64,000 nt of DNA from assembly GCF_030272615.1 (NCBI RefSeq), contig NC_081410.1:571039152-571103151 (forward strand). The letters are read 5' to 3'. Every line of letters begins with the position of its first letter. The stretch's first letter is position 1. The position numbers were made by a program, and so were the translations under genes. Below the pieces are notes generated by a model. That model was not told the DNA's origin. It saw only the letters and a program-made list of their open reading frames with translations, and made no database searches. Below, one piece after another: positions 20,569 to 31,809 of the stretch. Source of the stretch: Cryptomeria japonica. Lineage: Eukaryota > Streptophyta > Pinopsida > Cupressales > Cupressaceae.

Positions 20569-22862
20569 ATGGAGATCATGCGACAGGCCGTGATTGGTGA
20601 TGAGCCACTGGACGAGGTGAGTTGATTGAACTTTGACTTTGACTTTCTGCATTTCTATTGACTTTGAGTTTCTGTGATCGAATGCGGGCCCTAGAATCTG
20701 ACCCTGGGACCATGGTCCCTGAAGGGTGCCATGGTCCTCTCAGGGCACCATGGTCCCAATCAGGACTTGGCAAGGGGCGACAGTTTTCATTTTTTGCATA
20801 GATGATTTTGATGATTGAGTACTAATTTCACTTATGTTTTTGCATCGCAGGGTCTCCCATACATGAGAGAGCACATTGCGAGGCAGATTCTTTGCAGTCT
20901 ATGAGATTAGATTCCCTGATTGACTCAGGCAGAGAGGGTTACATTATCGATAGTGCGTTTATGGTATGCGATTCTCATGCCGACCATTCGATTCCATCTT
21001 GCGATGTTGATGGCACTTATGGAGCGATGGGATCCTGACACATGTACATTCCATCTCCCAGTAGGAGAGATGACGGTTACATTTGAGGATGTGTACCGCA
21101 TACTTCACCTACCTATCAGAGGAGCCACCGTGACATACGCGACCGATCGGTCAGTGAAAGAATATCAGAGGGAGCAAATATATTGCATAGGGAGAGTCAT
21201 GCTGAGTGAGACTAGAGGTCGCATCATGATTAGTTGGCTCTTACATCCTATAGGAGAGGTGCCCCTTGTGAGACATCTTATGATTGCCATCATTGCACTA
21301 GCCGTCTGTCCTAATGGCCAAGGTACGCACATGCATGGGGGTCTCACATGGTACATTAGGGCTATGGAGAGACATAGGAGAGTATATGCTTGGGGTTGGA
21401 GTATGCTTGCACATCTCTATCACGACCTCGAGGAGTATGTGTTTGGACAGTGTTGTAGCTTGATGACATGCACACTTCTGCAGGTGTGGATATTTGAGCA
21501 CTTTACATGCACCAGGCCTATCGGCTATCCGATGAGTGTGGCTAGCGAGCGACCTAGGGTGTTTGCCTATCCACTTACCAGCAAGTGGATATTTGGAGAT
21601 CTACTATATTGGAGAGTGACATTCGATAGATTGATAGCTGAGGTGATAGTATGGAGACCATATCTGTGGATTCACAGATGGGATGAAATGGAGAGGCAGC
21701 TAGCATGCTTATAGAGGAACTGCCTATTGAGAGGACGATACTCACATATGATAGTCCCATTCTACTTTGATCGAGTATGGAGGCAGTTTGGGCTAGAGTA
21801 GTGTGTTCCAGCCGATGTACCTATCTATACTCGGCACTCGCGAGTCCTTCCCAGACCCAGAGCAGTAGTGAGACCTACGACAGATGATATCGAGATTACA
21901 GATATAGAGGGGTCCGATCAAGATGTGGTCACTGATTACTCCGCGGATCCTAGAGCACAGCGCAGGTATCTCTCATGGTTTGTGAGGACATACCCAGGGC
22001 CTATCTTTCCACTAGATTACCCGACAGGCCATCCAGGTCCATGGAGACATGGAGACCGAGATGAGGATCAGGGATCCAGATCGGAGGAGGCAGGAGATCC
22101 TTATCCACCCATAGGAGATCAGCCTAGTGCCGAGGAGGAGGAGGAAGGAGAGGAGGATGAGGTTGATAGAGATGATGAGGAGGAGTCAAATGCAGCTCCC
22201 CACCATTCAGGAGATGATACCATAGCCTTGGATCCTCCTCTTATTCCCCAAAATGGGGAACACGAGGCGATACGGAGACCTGTACCCATCCTGCACAGAT
22301 CATTTGAGCGTTGGGAGCCTAGTAGTTCCCATTCACAGATGCTACCATATCACGATCCCTACTGGCATGAGGGAGATCCAGGTATAGTAGGTTTATATTG
22401 ATTGATTAATGTTTTGATGATATAAAATGGTACTAATACAAAATCTATTCTACTGCTATAACTAATGTGCAGGAGTGGCGTTCCTTGATCCAGCAAGCAG
22501 TGATAGATATTTCCATGATGGCACAGATCCCTATTTCCTCACAGGTTGCTTATAGGCCTTAGGGGAATGCGGGTCGGCATGAGGACTTGTTTTCCCCATT
22601 TCGAGTACAGGTGGAAATATGGAGGGAGAGAGAGAGAGTTCTATCAGAGAACCTTTAGCGGGCACAGTGTGACCTAGCAGTAGCTCAGGCCGAGGCTACC
22701 TTGTATCACGTGATCCTTATGGATAGGGATCGTAGGAGTTCCTCTCGGAGTCATTCACGGTCTATATCTCGCTATACACCTATGGGTCCACCTTCACGGC
22801 CGGATCAGGAGGGAGAGTCTAGTAGTCACTCTCCAGCCACTAGCCCTAGCGATGGGAGATGA
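20569..22862 (+). pseudogene. Antisense plant-mobile-domain (PMD) gene inside Gyp-2, apparently spliced
   Basis: It reads opposite to the element's own genes. Exon 1 runs from ATG 20569 to 20616, then a GT...AG intron (20617-20850). Exon 2 runs 20851 to about 22381 and is in phase with exon 1. A second intron ends with AG at 22472. A last exon runs 22473-22862. Exon 2 carries the PMD signature: RWDPDTCTFHLPVGEMT, then VTFEDVYRILHLPIRG, then a Trp-rich C-terminal part (VWRQFGLE). An acidic Glu/Asp-rich region lies near 22130-22190, and an Arg/Ser-rich tail near 22730-22790. In-frame stops at about 20899, 20905, 20917, 21712, 21799, 22554 and 22656 show decay. The second donor does not give the expected phase, so a small indel is likely. 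PMD proteins of host plants act in silencing; Tat elements are known to carry such ORFs. Confidence 0.8.
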
Positions 22863-23477
22863 TCTCATGATGTAGGATAGGTCACATTTTGGATGTATAG
22901 TGACCTACTTTTGTATATGAAAACATGATCCACATATATATATATATACATGCTTCTCTTTGTCTCAAATGTGTTATCTTTAATGCCTAAAGCAATGTAT
23001 ATTTTGATTAAAGTTAATACATTTGGTAGATATACATGTATGTTCTGAATTTAATTTCCATGTGATTGATTTCTCAATGCTCCATGATTAAATTGATACA
23101 TGTGTGACTTAATTAAAATAAAATATTTAATCAAGTACTACATTGATGATAGAGAAGAAATATGTGTTAAGCCTAAGAATCATATAACTAATGTGATTTA
23201 ATTTTAAACTTAAACACAACATGATACGATTCTACTTAACACATAAAGACATTGTATAATATGCCAGCATAATGGAAATGTAAATCTTTTGCAATTTACA
23301 TAAATGAATTCAAGACAAACTATAAAGTAAAGAAACACGCTTGTCAAGAACAAAGCAATATAGATTAAACACAATATCATTTAATTCTATTTTCTCTAAC
23401 CAAGATATGCTAACATATTACCCAAATTTGAAGAACTGAAAAGAAGATAGATGAAATGAAAGATAAGGAATGAGGAA
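22863..23477. other. Spacer between antisense PMD gene and integrase end
   Basis: A/T-rich, with a short TATATA run near 22936-22949. It lies between the 3' ends of the two convergent genes, so it would hold both terminators. No ORF of note. Confidence 0.55.
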
Positions 23478-24611
23478 TTAACCATAGTATCTACGCAAGT
23501 GCATAGCATTTATAGGTTCTTTAAGAGGCGTACCGTCTACATCTGCTATTTTGTAAGCACCTGATCCATAATCTTCAATAACAATATACGGTCCAAGCCA
23601 ATTAGGACTAAATTTTCCCTTTTCTTTAGGTAAGGTATTCACATTGCGCTAATTCTCATATAGAACTAAGTCACCTACTGAGAAGGAACACTAAATAACC
23701 TTATCATTATAGCTTCATTGTAGAGTTTTGTGATACGCTTGAATATGCTCAAGAGCATTTATAAGCTGTTCATCAAGCATTTCAAGTTGTTTAAGTCTTT
23801 GTTCTCTATAAGAGTCATCATCTACTATACCTTTGAGAGAAACTCTAAGTGATGAAATCTCTATCTCTAAAGGCATAATAGCATCAACACCATAAACAAG
23901 ATTATAAGGGGTAGTTCCTATAGCAATTCATACACCCGTTCGGTAGGCCCAAAGAGCATAGATTAGCTGAGTACTCCAATCCTTACCATGCTTATTCACG
24001 GTTTTGTGAAGAATTTGTTCAATTATCTTATTGGATGATTCGGCTTGACCATTTGATTGAGGATAGTATGGTGTAGAAAATTGATGTTTGATATGATATT
24101 TCTCGAGGAATTTCTTCACGTCCTTGTTCTTAAATGATGTCCCATTATCTAAAATTATAGTGGAAGGTATCCCAAATCGAGAAATAATGTTTTCTAGAAG
24201 AAATTGACAAATCACTTCAGCAGTAGTAGAGCGAAGGGGAACAGCTTCTACCCACTTTGTAAAGTAATCTGTTGTGGTTATAATGAAAGTGTATCCTTGA
24301 GATGAAGGAGAAGAGATTTTACCAATGAGATCCAACCCCCATGCAGAGAAAGGCCAAGAAGCTACATGAGAACGAAGTTCTTGGGTAGGAGCATGAATCA
24401 GTTTATTGTGTTGTTGACATTGATGACATTTCTTAACAAATGAAAAAGAATCCTTCTGCATAGTTTGCCAATAGTATCCCATACGAAGCAATCTTTGAAC
24501 CAAGGATTTGCCTCCAAAATGCCCCCCACAGGCACCTGAATGTGCCTCTTCAAGAGCAATAGGGATTTCTAATTTGTTAAGACAGCGAAGGAGAAGACCG
24601 TTATAACCCCT
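23478..24611 (-). pseudogene. Gyp-2 integrase
   Basis: This is the same frame as the rest of pol. The zinc-finger start EEAHSGACGGHF lies just after a TGA near 24612, with the CHQC cysteines near 24430. The catalytic residues are D in WGLDLIGK, D in ILDNGTSF and E in NGQAESSNK. A GPY-type module (FSPNWLGPYIVIEDYG) is near 23590. The frame ends with TAA at 23478-23480 (LRRYYG). Premature stops occur near 23928, 23728, 23692 and 23650. Confidence 0.9.
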
Positions 24612-25346
24612 TCAGTAAAGAACATTAGAAAGAATGATATATCTAGCAGACAACTTGCAGATTCTATCCCTAGTGTTCCTATTGGTAGAATCAGGAAAGG
24701 TACCATCGGTCAAGTATCTTACGATATGCGAATACCATTCATCTGAGTCTATAAAGTCACAACATGTCAACAAGCTAGAATCATCTACAATAGCTAGAGA
24801 AATAAGGTTGTGAATAACAAATTTAAGATCAACCACAGGGTCCTCTAAAGATACAAGAGAAGCCACACATACCATTGCATCCGCATGTCGATTATCTTTT
24901 CGAGGAACAGGGTCCATGGTATAAGAATCAAATTTTTGTAACAAAGAGATAGCAAGGTCTTTATATTGTGATAATTTGTCTTGTTTTGCATGATACAGTC
25001 CTGGTACTTGCCTTATAATCAATTGCGAATCTCCATAAATATGTATATGCTTTACATTCAAAGCCAAGGCTGCCTTTATTCCGGCTATAAGAGCCTCATA
25101 CTCAGCAATGTTATTGGTACATAGGAAATTGAGATGATAAGATAAAGGAATGAATTTCTTCGTAGGAGAAATTAGAACAACACCTGCCCCCGATCCTATA
25201 CAACACTTAGAGCCATCAAAGTATAACTCCCAAGTTTCATCTTTCTCTATACAAAGAATGAAGTCATCGGGAAAAGACTTAGGGTTAGGGAAGGAGAAAG
25301 GTGAAGGGGCCTCAACTAAGTGATCAGTCAATGCTTGCCCTTTAAT
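24612..25346 (-). pseudogene. Gyp-2 archaeal-type RNase H and linker to integrase
   Basis: All four catalytic acids are seen: D in ELYFDGS (about 25217), E in NIAEYEAL, D in IYGDSQL and D in NRHADAM (about 24881). GSGAGVVLISP is diagnostic of this RNase H subtype. The domain follows the gypsy RNase H, the usual Tat position, and so contrasts with Tat-1 in this same window. No stop interrupts it; the linker ends at a TGA near 24612. Confidence 0.92.
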
Positions 25347-26980
25347 TGCTCTTTGTGAAACAAATTTAAGGTCAAATTCAGTTAACATCATAACCCACTT
25401 AGCTAGGCGTCCTGATAAATCAGTTTTAGAGAAAAGATGCTTCAAAGGATCAAACTTTACCATGACGTGGACTTCAGAATTTAAAAGATAATGTCTCAAT
25501 TTCTGAGTCGCAAACACCAAGGCCAAACATTGTCTTTCTATCACAGAATATCGGGTCTCATAATCGAGTAAGGTATGACTTATATAATAAACCATACATT
25601 CCTTACCATCTTTATCATGTTGTGCCAATAATGCTATTAGAGCATGAGAGGAAGCAGCTGTATAAAGAAGAAAGGGTTTAGAAGGTTCACTAGTTTGAAG
25701 GATAGGAGGATTAGCCAAATATACTTTTAAATCTTCAAATGCTTGCTGACAGTCTTCATTCCATTGAAAAGTGATATTCTTTTTGAGAAGTTGAGTAAAA
25801 GGAAAAGTACGATCCGCAAGTTGAGATACGAACCTATGAATAGCTTGAATCTTTCCTTGTAAGCTTTTGAGTTGAGACACATTTCTAGGAGGTGGCATGT
25901 TTACAATAGCATCTATTTTCTTAGTGTCCACCTCAACCCCGTGATGCGAAACTATGAATCCTAATAGTTTTCCACTATCCACACCAAAAACACATTTTCG
26001 GGGATTCAAGCGCATGTGATATTTACAAATTCTTTCAAAGATTTGATGAAGGATCTTAATATGATCTATACGAAGAATGGATTTGGCTAAAATATCATCA
26101 ACATAATCTTCTAAAATCTTATGCATATAATCATGAAAGATAAGGGTCATCGCTCGTTGATAAGTTGTGCCAGCGTTTTTAAGTCCAAAAGGCATCATCA
26201 CCCAACAAAATATACCCTAAGGAGTGGTGAAAGAAGTTTTGAATTGATCTTGAGGATTAATGAAAATTTGATTGTATCCTGAAAAACCATCCATGAAGGA
26301 TAACAAAGCATGTCCTGTTATAGAATCAACTATCATGTCAATGTTTGGGAGAGGGAAATCATCTTTTAAAGAAGCCTTATTTAAATCTTGAAAGTCAGTA
26401 CACATTCTTATTTTATTATCTGATTTAGCCACAATGACAATATTTGAAATCCATGGGGAATAATCAATAGGGCGGATAAATCCAGCCTCCAATAATTTTT
26501 CAATCTCAGCCTTAACAAGCAGAGCTACCTTAGGATTCATTTTTCGAATCTTCTGTTTCACAGGCTTAGCATCAGGAACTAAGACAATATTATGAGTAAC
26601 AATCTTAGGATCTATACCAGGCATGTCAGAGTGTGTCCAAGCAAAGATCTCAGGGAATTCATGCAATAAATCTGCATATTGTTTTTGCTCTTCTTCATCC
26701 AAACACTTTCCAATTTTAATAACTTTTTCTTCATTGCAAGCATCCATCTTAACATCAATGGTGTCACTTATGAGAAGATTACTTTGTTGAGGAATATCCT
26801 TTAATTGAGGGAATTCTTCCACAATCTCTCTTCCAAAATAAGCTTCAGTGTTCAAACAATAAGGGAATCCCCTGTTGTGATGATAACGAGGAAGAGTGTC
26901 ATATGCTCCTAAGAATTCAGCTAAAGCATCATCGGTAGGAAAGACATCCAATGCATAGGCACACGAATGATCCCCATCAA
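25347..26980 (-). pseudogene. Gyp-2 reverse transcriptase and gypsy RNase H
   Basis: RT: the KQKIRKMNPKVALLVKAEIEK lead-in, SPWISNIVIVAKSDNKIRMC, FMDGFSGYNQI (first catalytic Asp), MMPFGLKNAGTTYQRAM, and YVDD at 26094-26105. A single TAG at 26217-26219 replaces a Trp codon in the TPWG motif. Gypsy RNase H (about 25680-25350): PFLLYTAASSHALIALL lacks the first catalytic Asp, while YSVIERQCLALVFATQKLRHYLL is normal. A degenerate gypsy RNase H next to an intact archaeal-type one is typical for Tat. Confidence 0.92.
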
Positions 26981-27800
26981 TATACTCAGGGTGTCGCATT
27001 GGTAGAGACGTAGAAATAACATTAACACTAATACAGGGTCTCTTAGAAGCTTTAGTGCGCTTGTAGGGATTATAACCAAGTCCAAAGGTCTCACCATAAA
27101 GATTATTCCCTAGAGGAACCTTTATCCCTTGTTCATGAGGGCCACAACCATTTCCATTATACCCATACTTAGCTAAAATATGAAAACCACGACCATAACG
27201 ATCAACCATTTCAGAAAGAGAAGGTGGTTTTTCATAAGACAAAGAATCAAATTCTTCAGAATTAGAGGTGTGAGGAGAAGAAGTTTGAGAAGCGGCCACA
27301 AAATTATTGTTCATAGGTTCAGGTAAGGTTGATAGATCTTTAGTTTCTTCCTTCTTTTTAACTTTAAGCTCTCTAGGAGGAACCCTATACTCACCTACAA
27401 AGGTGGGAATAAAGTCAAGAGATCCCCAATCGTCTTCTGCGAGAACCTTCTTAGGATCAAAAGCCTCTTCATGTGTAGATTCAAGTTGAGAAGAATCTTC
27501 TTCAAGAACTTCAGACTCATCCAAAGAATTTTGATTATCAGAGGGTGATGATTCATCCATAGGTATCTTGTTTAAAGAGTCATCACTGGAAGAGGAAGGT
27601 TCAGAAGAACTCCCTTTGGAAGTAGATGTTTGCAAACAAGCTTGAAAATTAGTATCACCTATCAAGGTATATGTCTTATTGTTATAAATAAATTTAACTT
27701 GTCTATGCAATGTAGAGGGGACAACTTGCATACTGTGAATCCAAGGTCTCCCTAATAACAAGTTGTATGTTAGATTTCTTGACATAACATGGATAGGAGT
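26981..27800 (-). pseudogene. Gyp-2 protease C-terminal part and linker with G-patch
   Basis: This begins in the protease tail (NLTYNLLLGRPWIHSM) and passes through a Ser/Glu/Asp-rich linker (about 27640-27430). A G-patch-like motif lies at about 27111-27180 (LAKYGYNGNGCGPHEQGI; Gly spacing as in RNA-binding G-patches of some retroviral and Tat proteases). No stop codon interrupts it after 27785. The linker function is unknown. Confidence 0.75.
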
Positions 27801-28541
27801 AGGCTAAGTAACAGGTCCCACTGTGATGGGTAAGGTGATAATACCTAATGAAGACTTAGCCACATTATCAAAGCCTCAAATGGGACGAGAGTCAGGCTCA
27901 ATAAGGGATGTATCCACATTCATATTATGCAATAGATTAATGCTACACACATTAAGGCCAGAGCCATTATCTACCAGTGTTCGTCTTATAGTAGTGTCAT
28001 TTATGATAACCACAATCATCACGGGATCATATTGATGTTGAATTTCACTAGTAGGCAATTCATCTTGAGTAAAAACAATTTGAGCTTTGGGATTCATCAC
28101 AGAGTTAACCAAAGAAACTATATTACTAGATGTATTAGGTGGAGGAACATTCAAATCTTTCAAGGCATCTTGTAACATTCCATGATGAGTGGAAGAAGTT
28201 TGGATCAAATCCCAAAGGGATATCTTAGCAGGGGTAGCTTTAAGTTGTTCTATGAGATCATATTCCTTACCAATAACTTGTGAAATACGTGGAGCTTGCG
28301 GAAGAATTGGTTGAGAATTAGGAAGAGAAACTGGAGTAACAGGAGGAGGATTAGGCTGCCTATTATTTCTGGTATTATAAGTATGAGCAACCACATGATA
28401 ACTCTCTCTAGTTAATTGCTTGGCATAACTATAAGGACTTATAGGTTTTCTTCCTTGCACAGTGATGATAGGTTTATTTGGAGTAAGAAAGGAATCATGA
28501 CCATACCCTCCTTGGACAGTAAGGAGAGGTGATTTAGGAAC
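27801..28541 (-). pseudogene. Gyp-2 N-terminal pol: protease core
   Basis: After a stop at 28542 the frame stays open to 27876. ISLWDLIQTSSTHHGMLQDAL and the active-site stretch RTLVDNGSGLNVCSINLL (D-N-G in place of D-S/T-G) match the Tat protease type. Stops near 27876 (TGA) and 27804 (TAG) separate the core from the tail. Pro-rich PNPPPVTPVSLP lies upstream. Confidence 0.8.
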
Positions 28542-29024
28542 TTAAAAGGTGGGAGAAGGATAAGCACCTTGGACTTCAAAAAGAGGCTTATTATGATCCT
28601 TCCGGTTTATCATGTTAACTAATTCAGTAGTTTTGTTCTTGTTTAAAGATTTCGATAAAGCCACAAAGTCATCAAGAGCATCATCCAACAAAGCATGATT
28701 ATATCTATTAAAAGATTTATCTTTTGATTCACAAGGAGACATCTCTTCATAGAGGGGATCATTGAAAACAACCATGTTACTAGATTTAGTGGAAGAGTTG
28801 ATAGGAATGTACCCTTGAGAGGAATCATTCGACTTATCTTTCTCATCACAACGAAATGGCATAGTAACAATGTTTATGAGTTTTTGGTAAAATGAAGGGT
28901 TGGTATCTTTAGGGTTCAAAAACTCATCTAAAGCTTCATCTAATTCATCTTGGCTATACTCATGATCAACATAATTGCATACATCATCATAAATATGAAC
29001 TTCTTGCAAATAAAAATCTGACAT
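28542..29024 (-). pseudogene. Gyp-2 N-terminal ORF in the gag position
   Basis: 160 codons, ATG at 29024, 182 bases from the 5' LTR, in frame with pol. It is acidic with repeated DELDEALDEF-like and DALDDFVALSK segments. I cannot see the usual gypsy capsid motifs (W-F-x-x-L ... F) or a zinc knuckle between here and the protease. So the capsid domain is either missing or too divergent to see. Confidence 0.65.
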
Positions 29025-29183
29025 TTTGAAAAAATTGCATAAAACTTAAACACACAATGCAAAGAAACAAAGAAACACACTCTTTCTTTTCCCTCTTTTT
29101 TTTTCTTTTTCTTTTAATGAAAAATGAAACACACTAAATCTAGATCTAGATCTAAGAAATGCAATCCAAGAGAAAGCAATAAT

Positions 29184-29206
29184 CGTTCACGTCGGGTTCA
29201 CTAAAA
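29184..29206 (-). promoter_or_regulatory. Primer-binding region of Gyp-2
   Basis: On the minus strand the bases next to the 5' LTR read TTTTAGTGAACCCGACGTGA. The position is right for a tRNA primer site. The tRNA was not identified, and the expected TGG is not perfect. Confidence 0.5.
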
Positions 29207-30866
29207 TGTGTAGGGAAAAAAAGCGAGACTAGGCTAACATGCCCTAATCCTACCTTTTGACACACATTGTGGAATACGAAAGAGCCTAGAGGTATCACAC
29301 ATATGGCTACTTCTTTTTGTGGAAGAGAGAGCCACAGGCTACCTATTAGGATTTCAATTCCTTTGTTGCAAATGAAAGATAAAATGATGCAAGTTCAATT
29401 CCTAATCCCAAAGTGCAAGTATGAACTAATAACAAGATTGCAGAATTGAGATTAAACAATGGAAAGCTGTAAACACGAGGACAAGACAAGAATGCAGATG
29501 CGTACCTGGAGTTAAAATTTGAGTGAAAATGTTCGGGACGGGGGCGTAGGCGCTACTGTCCTGATACTACTCCTGAAACTGCTGTTTTGCAACCTGAAAA
29601 GCTATCAGAAATGCTAAAACTTGCTGTCTGACTAAGGGACCAGGGCGCCCAGCGCCACTGTCCTAGGGACCAGGGCGCCCAGCACCCTTGTCCTGGCAGG
29701 ACTAGGGTGCCCCATGCCCCTGTCCTAGTCTTTTTCTCTGAAATTTGGTGTGTAGCTCAGTCTCTGTCTGCTTCTGCCGGATTTGCGACTTGTGGCGTCG
29801 TCCGAATCCCGAAATCTGCACTTATATCTAAAAAGGTATGGTGGGCGGCTATATAGGGTTTTGCCTTAGTTAAACCCCTGCTTTGGTGATTTCCACCTCC
29901 ACGAATAGCCAAGTTGTATTGTAAAAGTATTGTGTGTGCAGACCTTGTGTGTGTGCAAGATCCTAAAATGCAAGTAAGCAAACTAGAGCAACCTAGAAAG
30001 TAAATCCTAATTGCTTGAAAATGACAATGTAAATGCTCCAAACCAAGATGCAAAGTGATCTAAAGCATGAATACAAATGATATAATGAGGCTTATGCAAA
30101 GACATGAAAACAACATGAAATCATACCCAACCCCAAGGGAGGGGTACAAGCCAATCTTCAGTCGGTGATCCCTTATTGCTCTTCAATGCCTTCAAAGCCC
30201 TAAATGGATGAATGAAATTGATGAATGCTTGATGGATGGATGTTGAATGTTATCGAAGTTTTCAAAGATCTGCTCTTTCGCTGCATAGAAGGTCCTTGAA
30301 ACCAAAATTCTGATCCTTTCAAATGAAGAAAGAGAGCTCTTATATATGAAGCCCTAGATCTTAATTTCAACTTTTGGCCGACCTAGAGATTGAATCTCCC
30401 ACCAATTTCTTGGGGTTAAGCTTTATTTTATGATTGGATCACACTCCTAAAATTTCATGAAAAATGTCCGGGACCATGTGCACTTCGGGCACCATGGTCC
30501 TGACAACTTCTCACCAAATTTTCAGGGCCATCGGATATGATGATTTTAGAGAAAATCCCGAAGTTACAAGTGATTTCGAGATGTTTTGACCCCCGAAATC
30601 AAGCCCACAAGTTCAAAATAGGACCTAATTAGGGTTTTTGATTAAATGATGTATTGGAGGAATAAAATGAAAAGGGCACACTTTAATGAAAGGGCCCAAC
30701 CTTATGATGTGGAAGATGATGAAATAGAACCTTAGACCTAATTAATTTAGTTAATTAAGTGGTAAAGGGAAAATGCAATGCAAAGTGCAAGATGTGCCAA
30801 GTCGGGAGCGAAATCGAGCGTGAAATTGTACCCCTTTAGCAAGTGTTTACAATTTTCGATGCTACA
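29207..30866 (-). repeat. 5' LTR of Gyp-2
   Basis: 1660 bases, the mate of 18262-19953, with the same TGTGTAGGG and GCTACA ends in plus-strand reading. It has three minisatellite units instead of four. No gene. Confidence 0.95.
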
Positions 30867-30871
30867 CGAGG
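30867..30871. repeat. Target site duplication of Gyp-2, right copy
   Basis: CGAGG against CAAGG at 18257-18261. Confidence 0.78.
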
Positions 30872-30876
30872 TACCA

Positions 30877-30890
30877 AGCTCTGATACCAA
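30877..30890 (-). promoter_or_regulatory. Initiator-Met primer binding site of element E
   Basis: The minus strand reads TGGTATCAGAGCTT, the classic copia site complementary to initiator tRNA-Met, five bases after the LTR end. Confidence 0.9.
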
Positions 30891-30894
30891 TTAT

Positions 30895-31809
30895 TGGGAT
30901 CCAAGAACATTGAGAGGGGGGGGGGGGTGAATCAATGTTCTACCAGAATGAACAATTTTTAAATTTCTAGACCATGCATATATATACCGGTAAATAAATA
31001 AACATTTAACAAGAAGCAAATAAACCATCCACATAAATGAACACTATAACACACAAAATTTATACGTGGAAAACCAAAATGAGGAAAAACCATGGTGGGA
31101 TTTGTGACCCACAATATCAGTTCACTGGCCATATGAAAAGATATTATATATAATAGGGGCCTGTACTTGCAGGAAGGCACACTTCCTAGAGCATACTGCA
31201 CATTACTAAAGATCCTCACTGACTACAAGCTTTCTGCTAAAGTAAATTACTAAAAATGACCTCAAGAATGCATCTACTATGCCAATTAGTGTTTTGGTTC
31301 TGGTTTTGCTTTGTACCGGTTCATAAACTCTAAATTGCTACCAGTATCACTTCTCCTCTAAGAATGCTTTCCAACCTATCTACATATCATTGCATGATAT
31401 ACTACTCGCATACAAAATTATCTCTATACATATATTTCGCATCATACAGTTCTACTATATTATCCTATATCCACACATTTTATATATCTTGCTTTCTTTC
31501 AAAAATAACCTAGCAGACTGACCTATATACCTATTGCAAATGATATGCCTTATGTCAGATTACAATATCTTTACAAAAGATATTCAATGTCGGTCTTGAC
31601 AATAATAATTACAAAATGATTTAAGTAAATCCTCCTTGATGTCAGCTTCCAAAGAAGTATTGATGACGGTGTCAATGCTGGTGTAGCCTTGAAGGCTCCA
31701 AAGCCAGTATCGCCCAGTATATGCTTCCTAGTGCCAGTTTATGACTTCCATCATATCTTGTTGCCATCAATGACAACAAAATGAATCCAATTAGTGTCAA
31801 TTGCCAACA
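30895..31809 (-). repeat. 5' LTR of element E
   Basis: Read on the minus strand it starts TGTTGGCAATTGAC and ends GGATCCCA, 915 bases. The right edge is set by Cop-A integrase coding, which resumes at 31810 (CCCTTATGAG). It contains a run of G's (30908-30927) and a TTTATACGTGGAAAACC ... AACCATGGTGGGA module (about 31050-31112) shared with the Cop-C LTRs. The mate lies outside the window. Confidence 0.8.

Larger units (their letters stand above)
18262..30866 (-). mobile_element. Gyp-2: complete Tat-lineage Ty3/gypsy element, minus strand, 12.6 kb
   Basis: The two LTRs (18262-19953 and 29207-30866) start TGTGTAGGG and end GATGCTACA, flanked by CAAGG/CGAGG. On the minus strand the internal region has a primer-site-like sequence, a single gag-pro-pol frame from 29024 to 23478, a non-coding stretch with an antisense gene, and a purine tract next to the 3' LTR. 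Archaeal-type RNase H after the gypsy RNase H, a D-N-G protease and an extra gene after integrase place it in Tat. It sits in E between primer site and ORF1. Confidence 0.95.
13954..31809 (-). mobile_element. Element E: copia-type minus-strand LTR element, interrupted by Tat-1 and Gyp-2
   Basis: Reading right to left, there is an LTR (31809-30895) and a perfect initiator-Met primer site TGGTATCAGAGC at 30889-30878. A zinc-knuckle ORF1 (18207-17211) and a long ORF2 (16821-14223) follow. Gyp-2 is inserted between primer site and ORF1, and Tat-1 is inserted after ORF2. The right target duplication would be CCCTT at 31810-31814 in Cop-A. The rest of E, including its 3' LTR and any pol, lies outside the window to the left, so whether it is non-autonomous cannot be settled here. 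Confidence 0.75.

Noticed and set aside
30877-30890. tRNA gene fragment
   Set aside because: It is only the primer binding site next to an LTR; no cloverleaf can be drawn.
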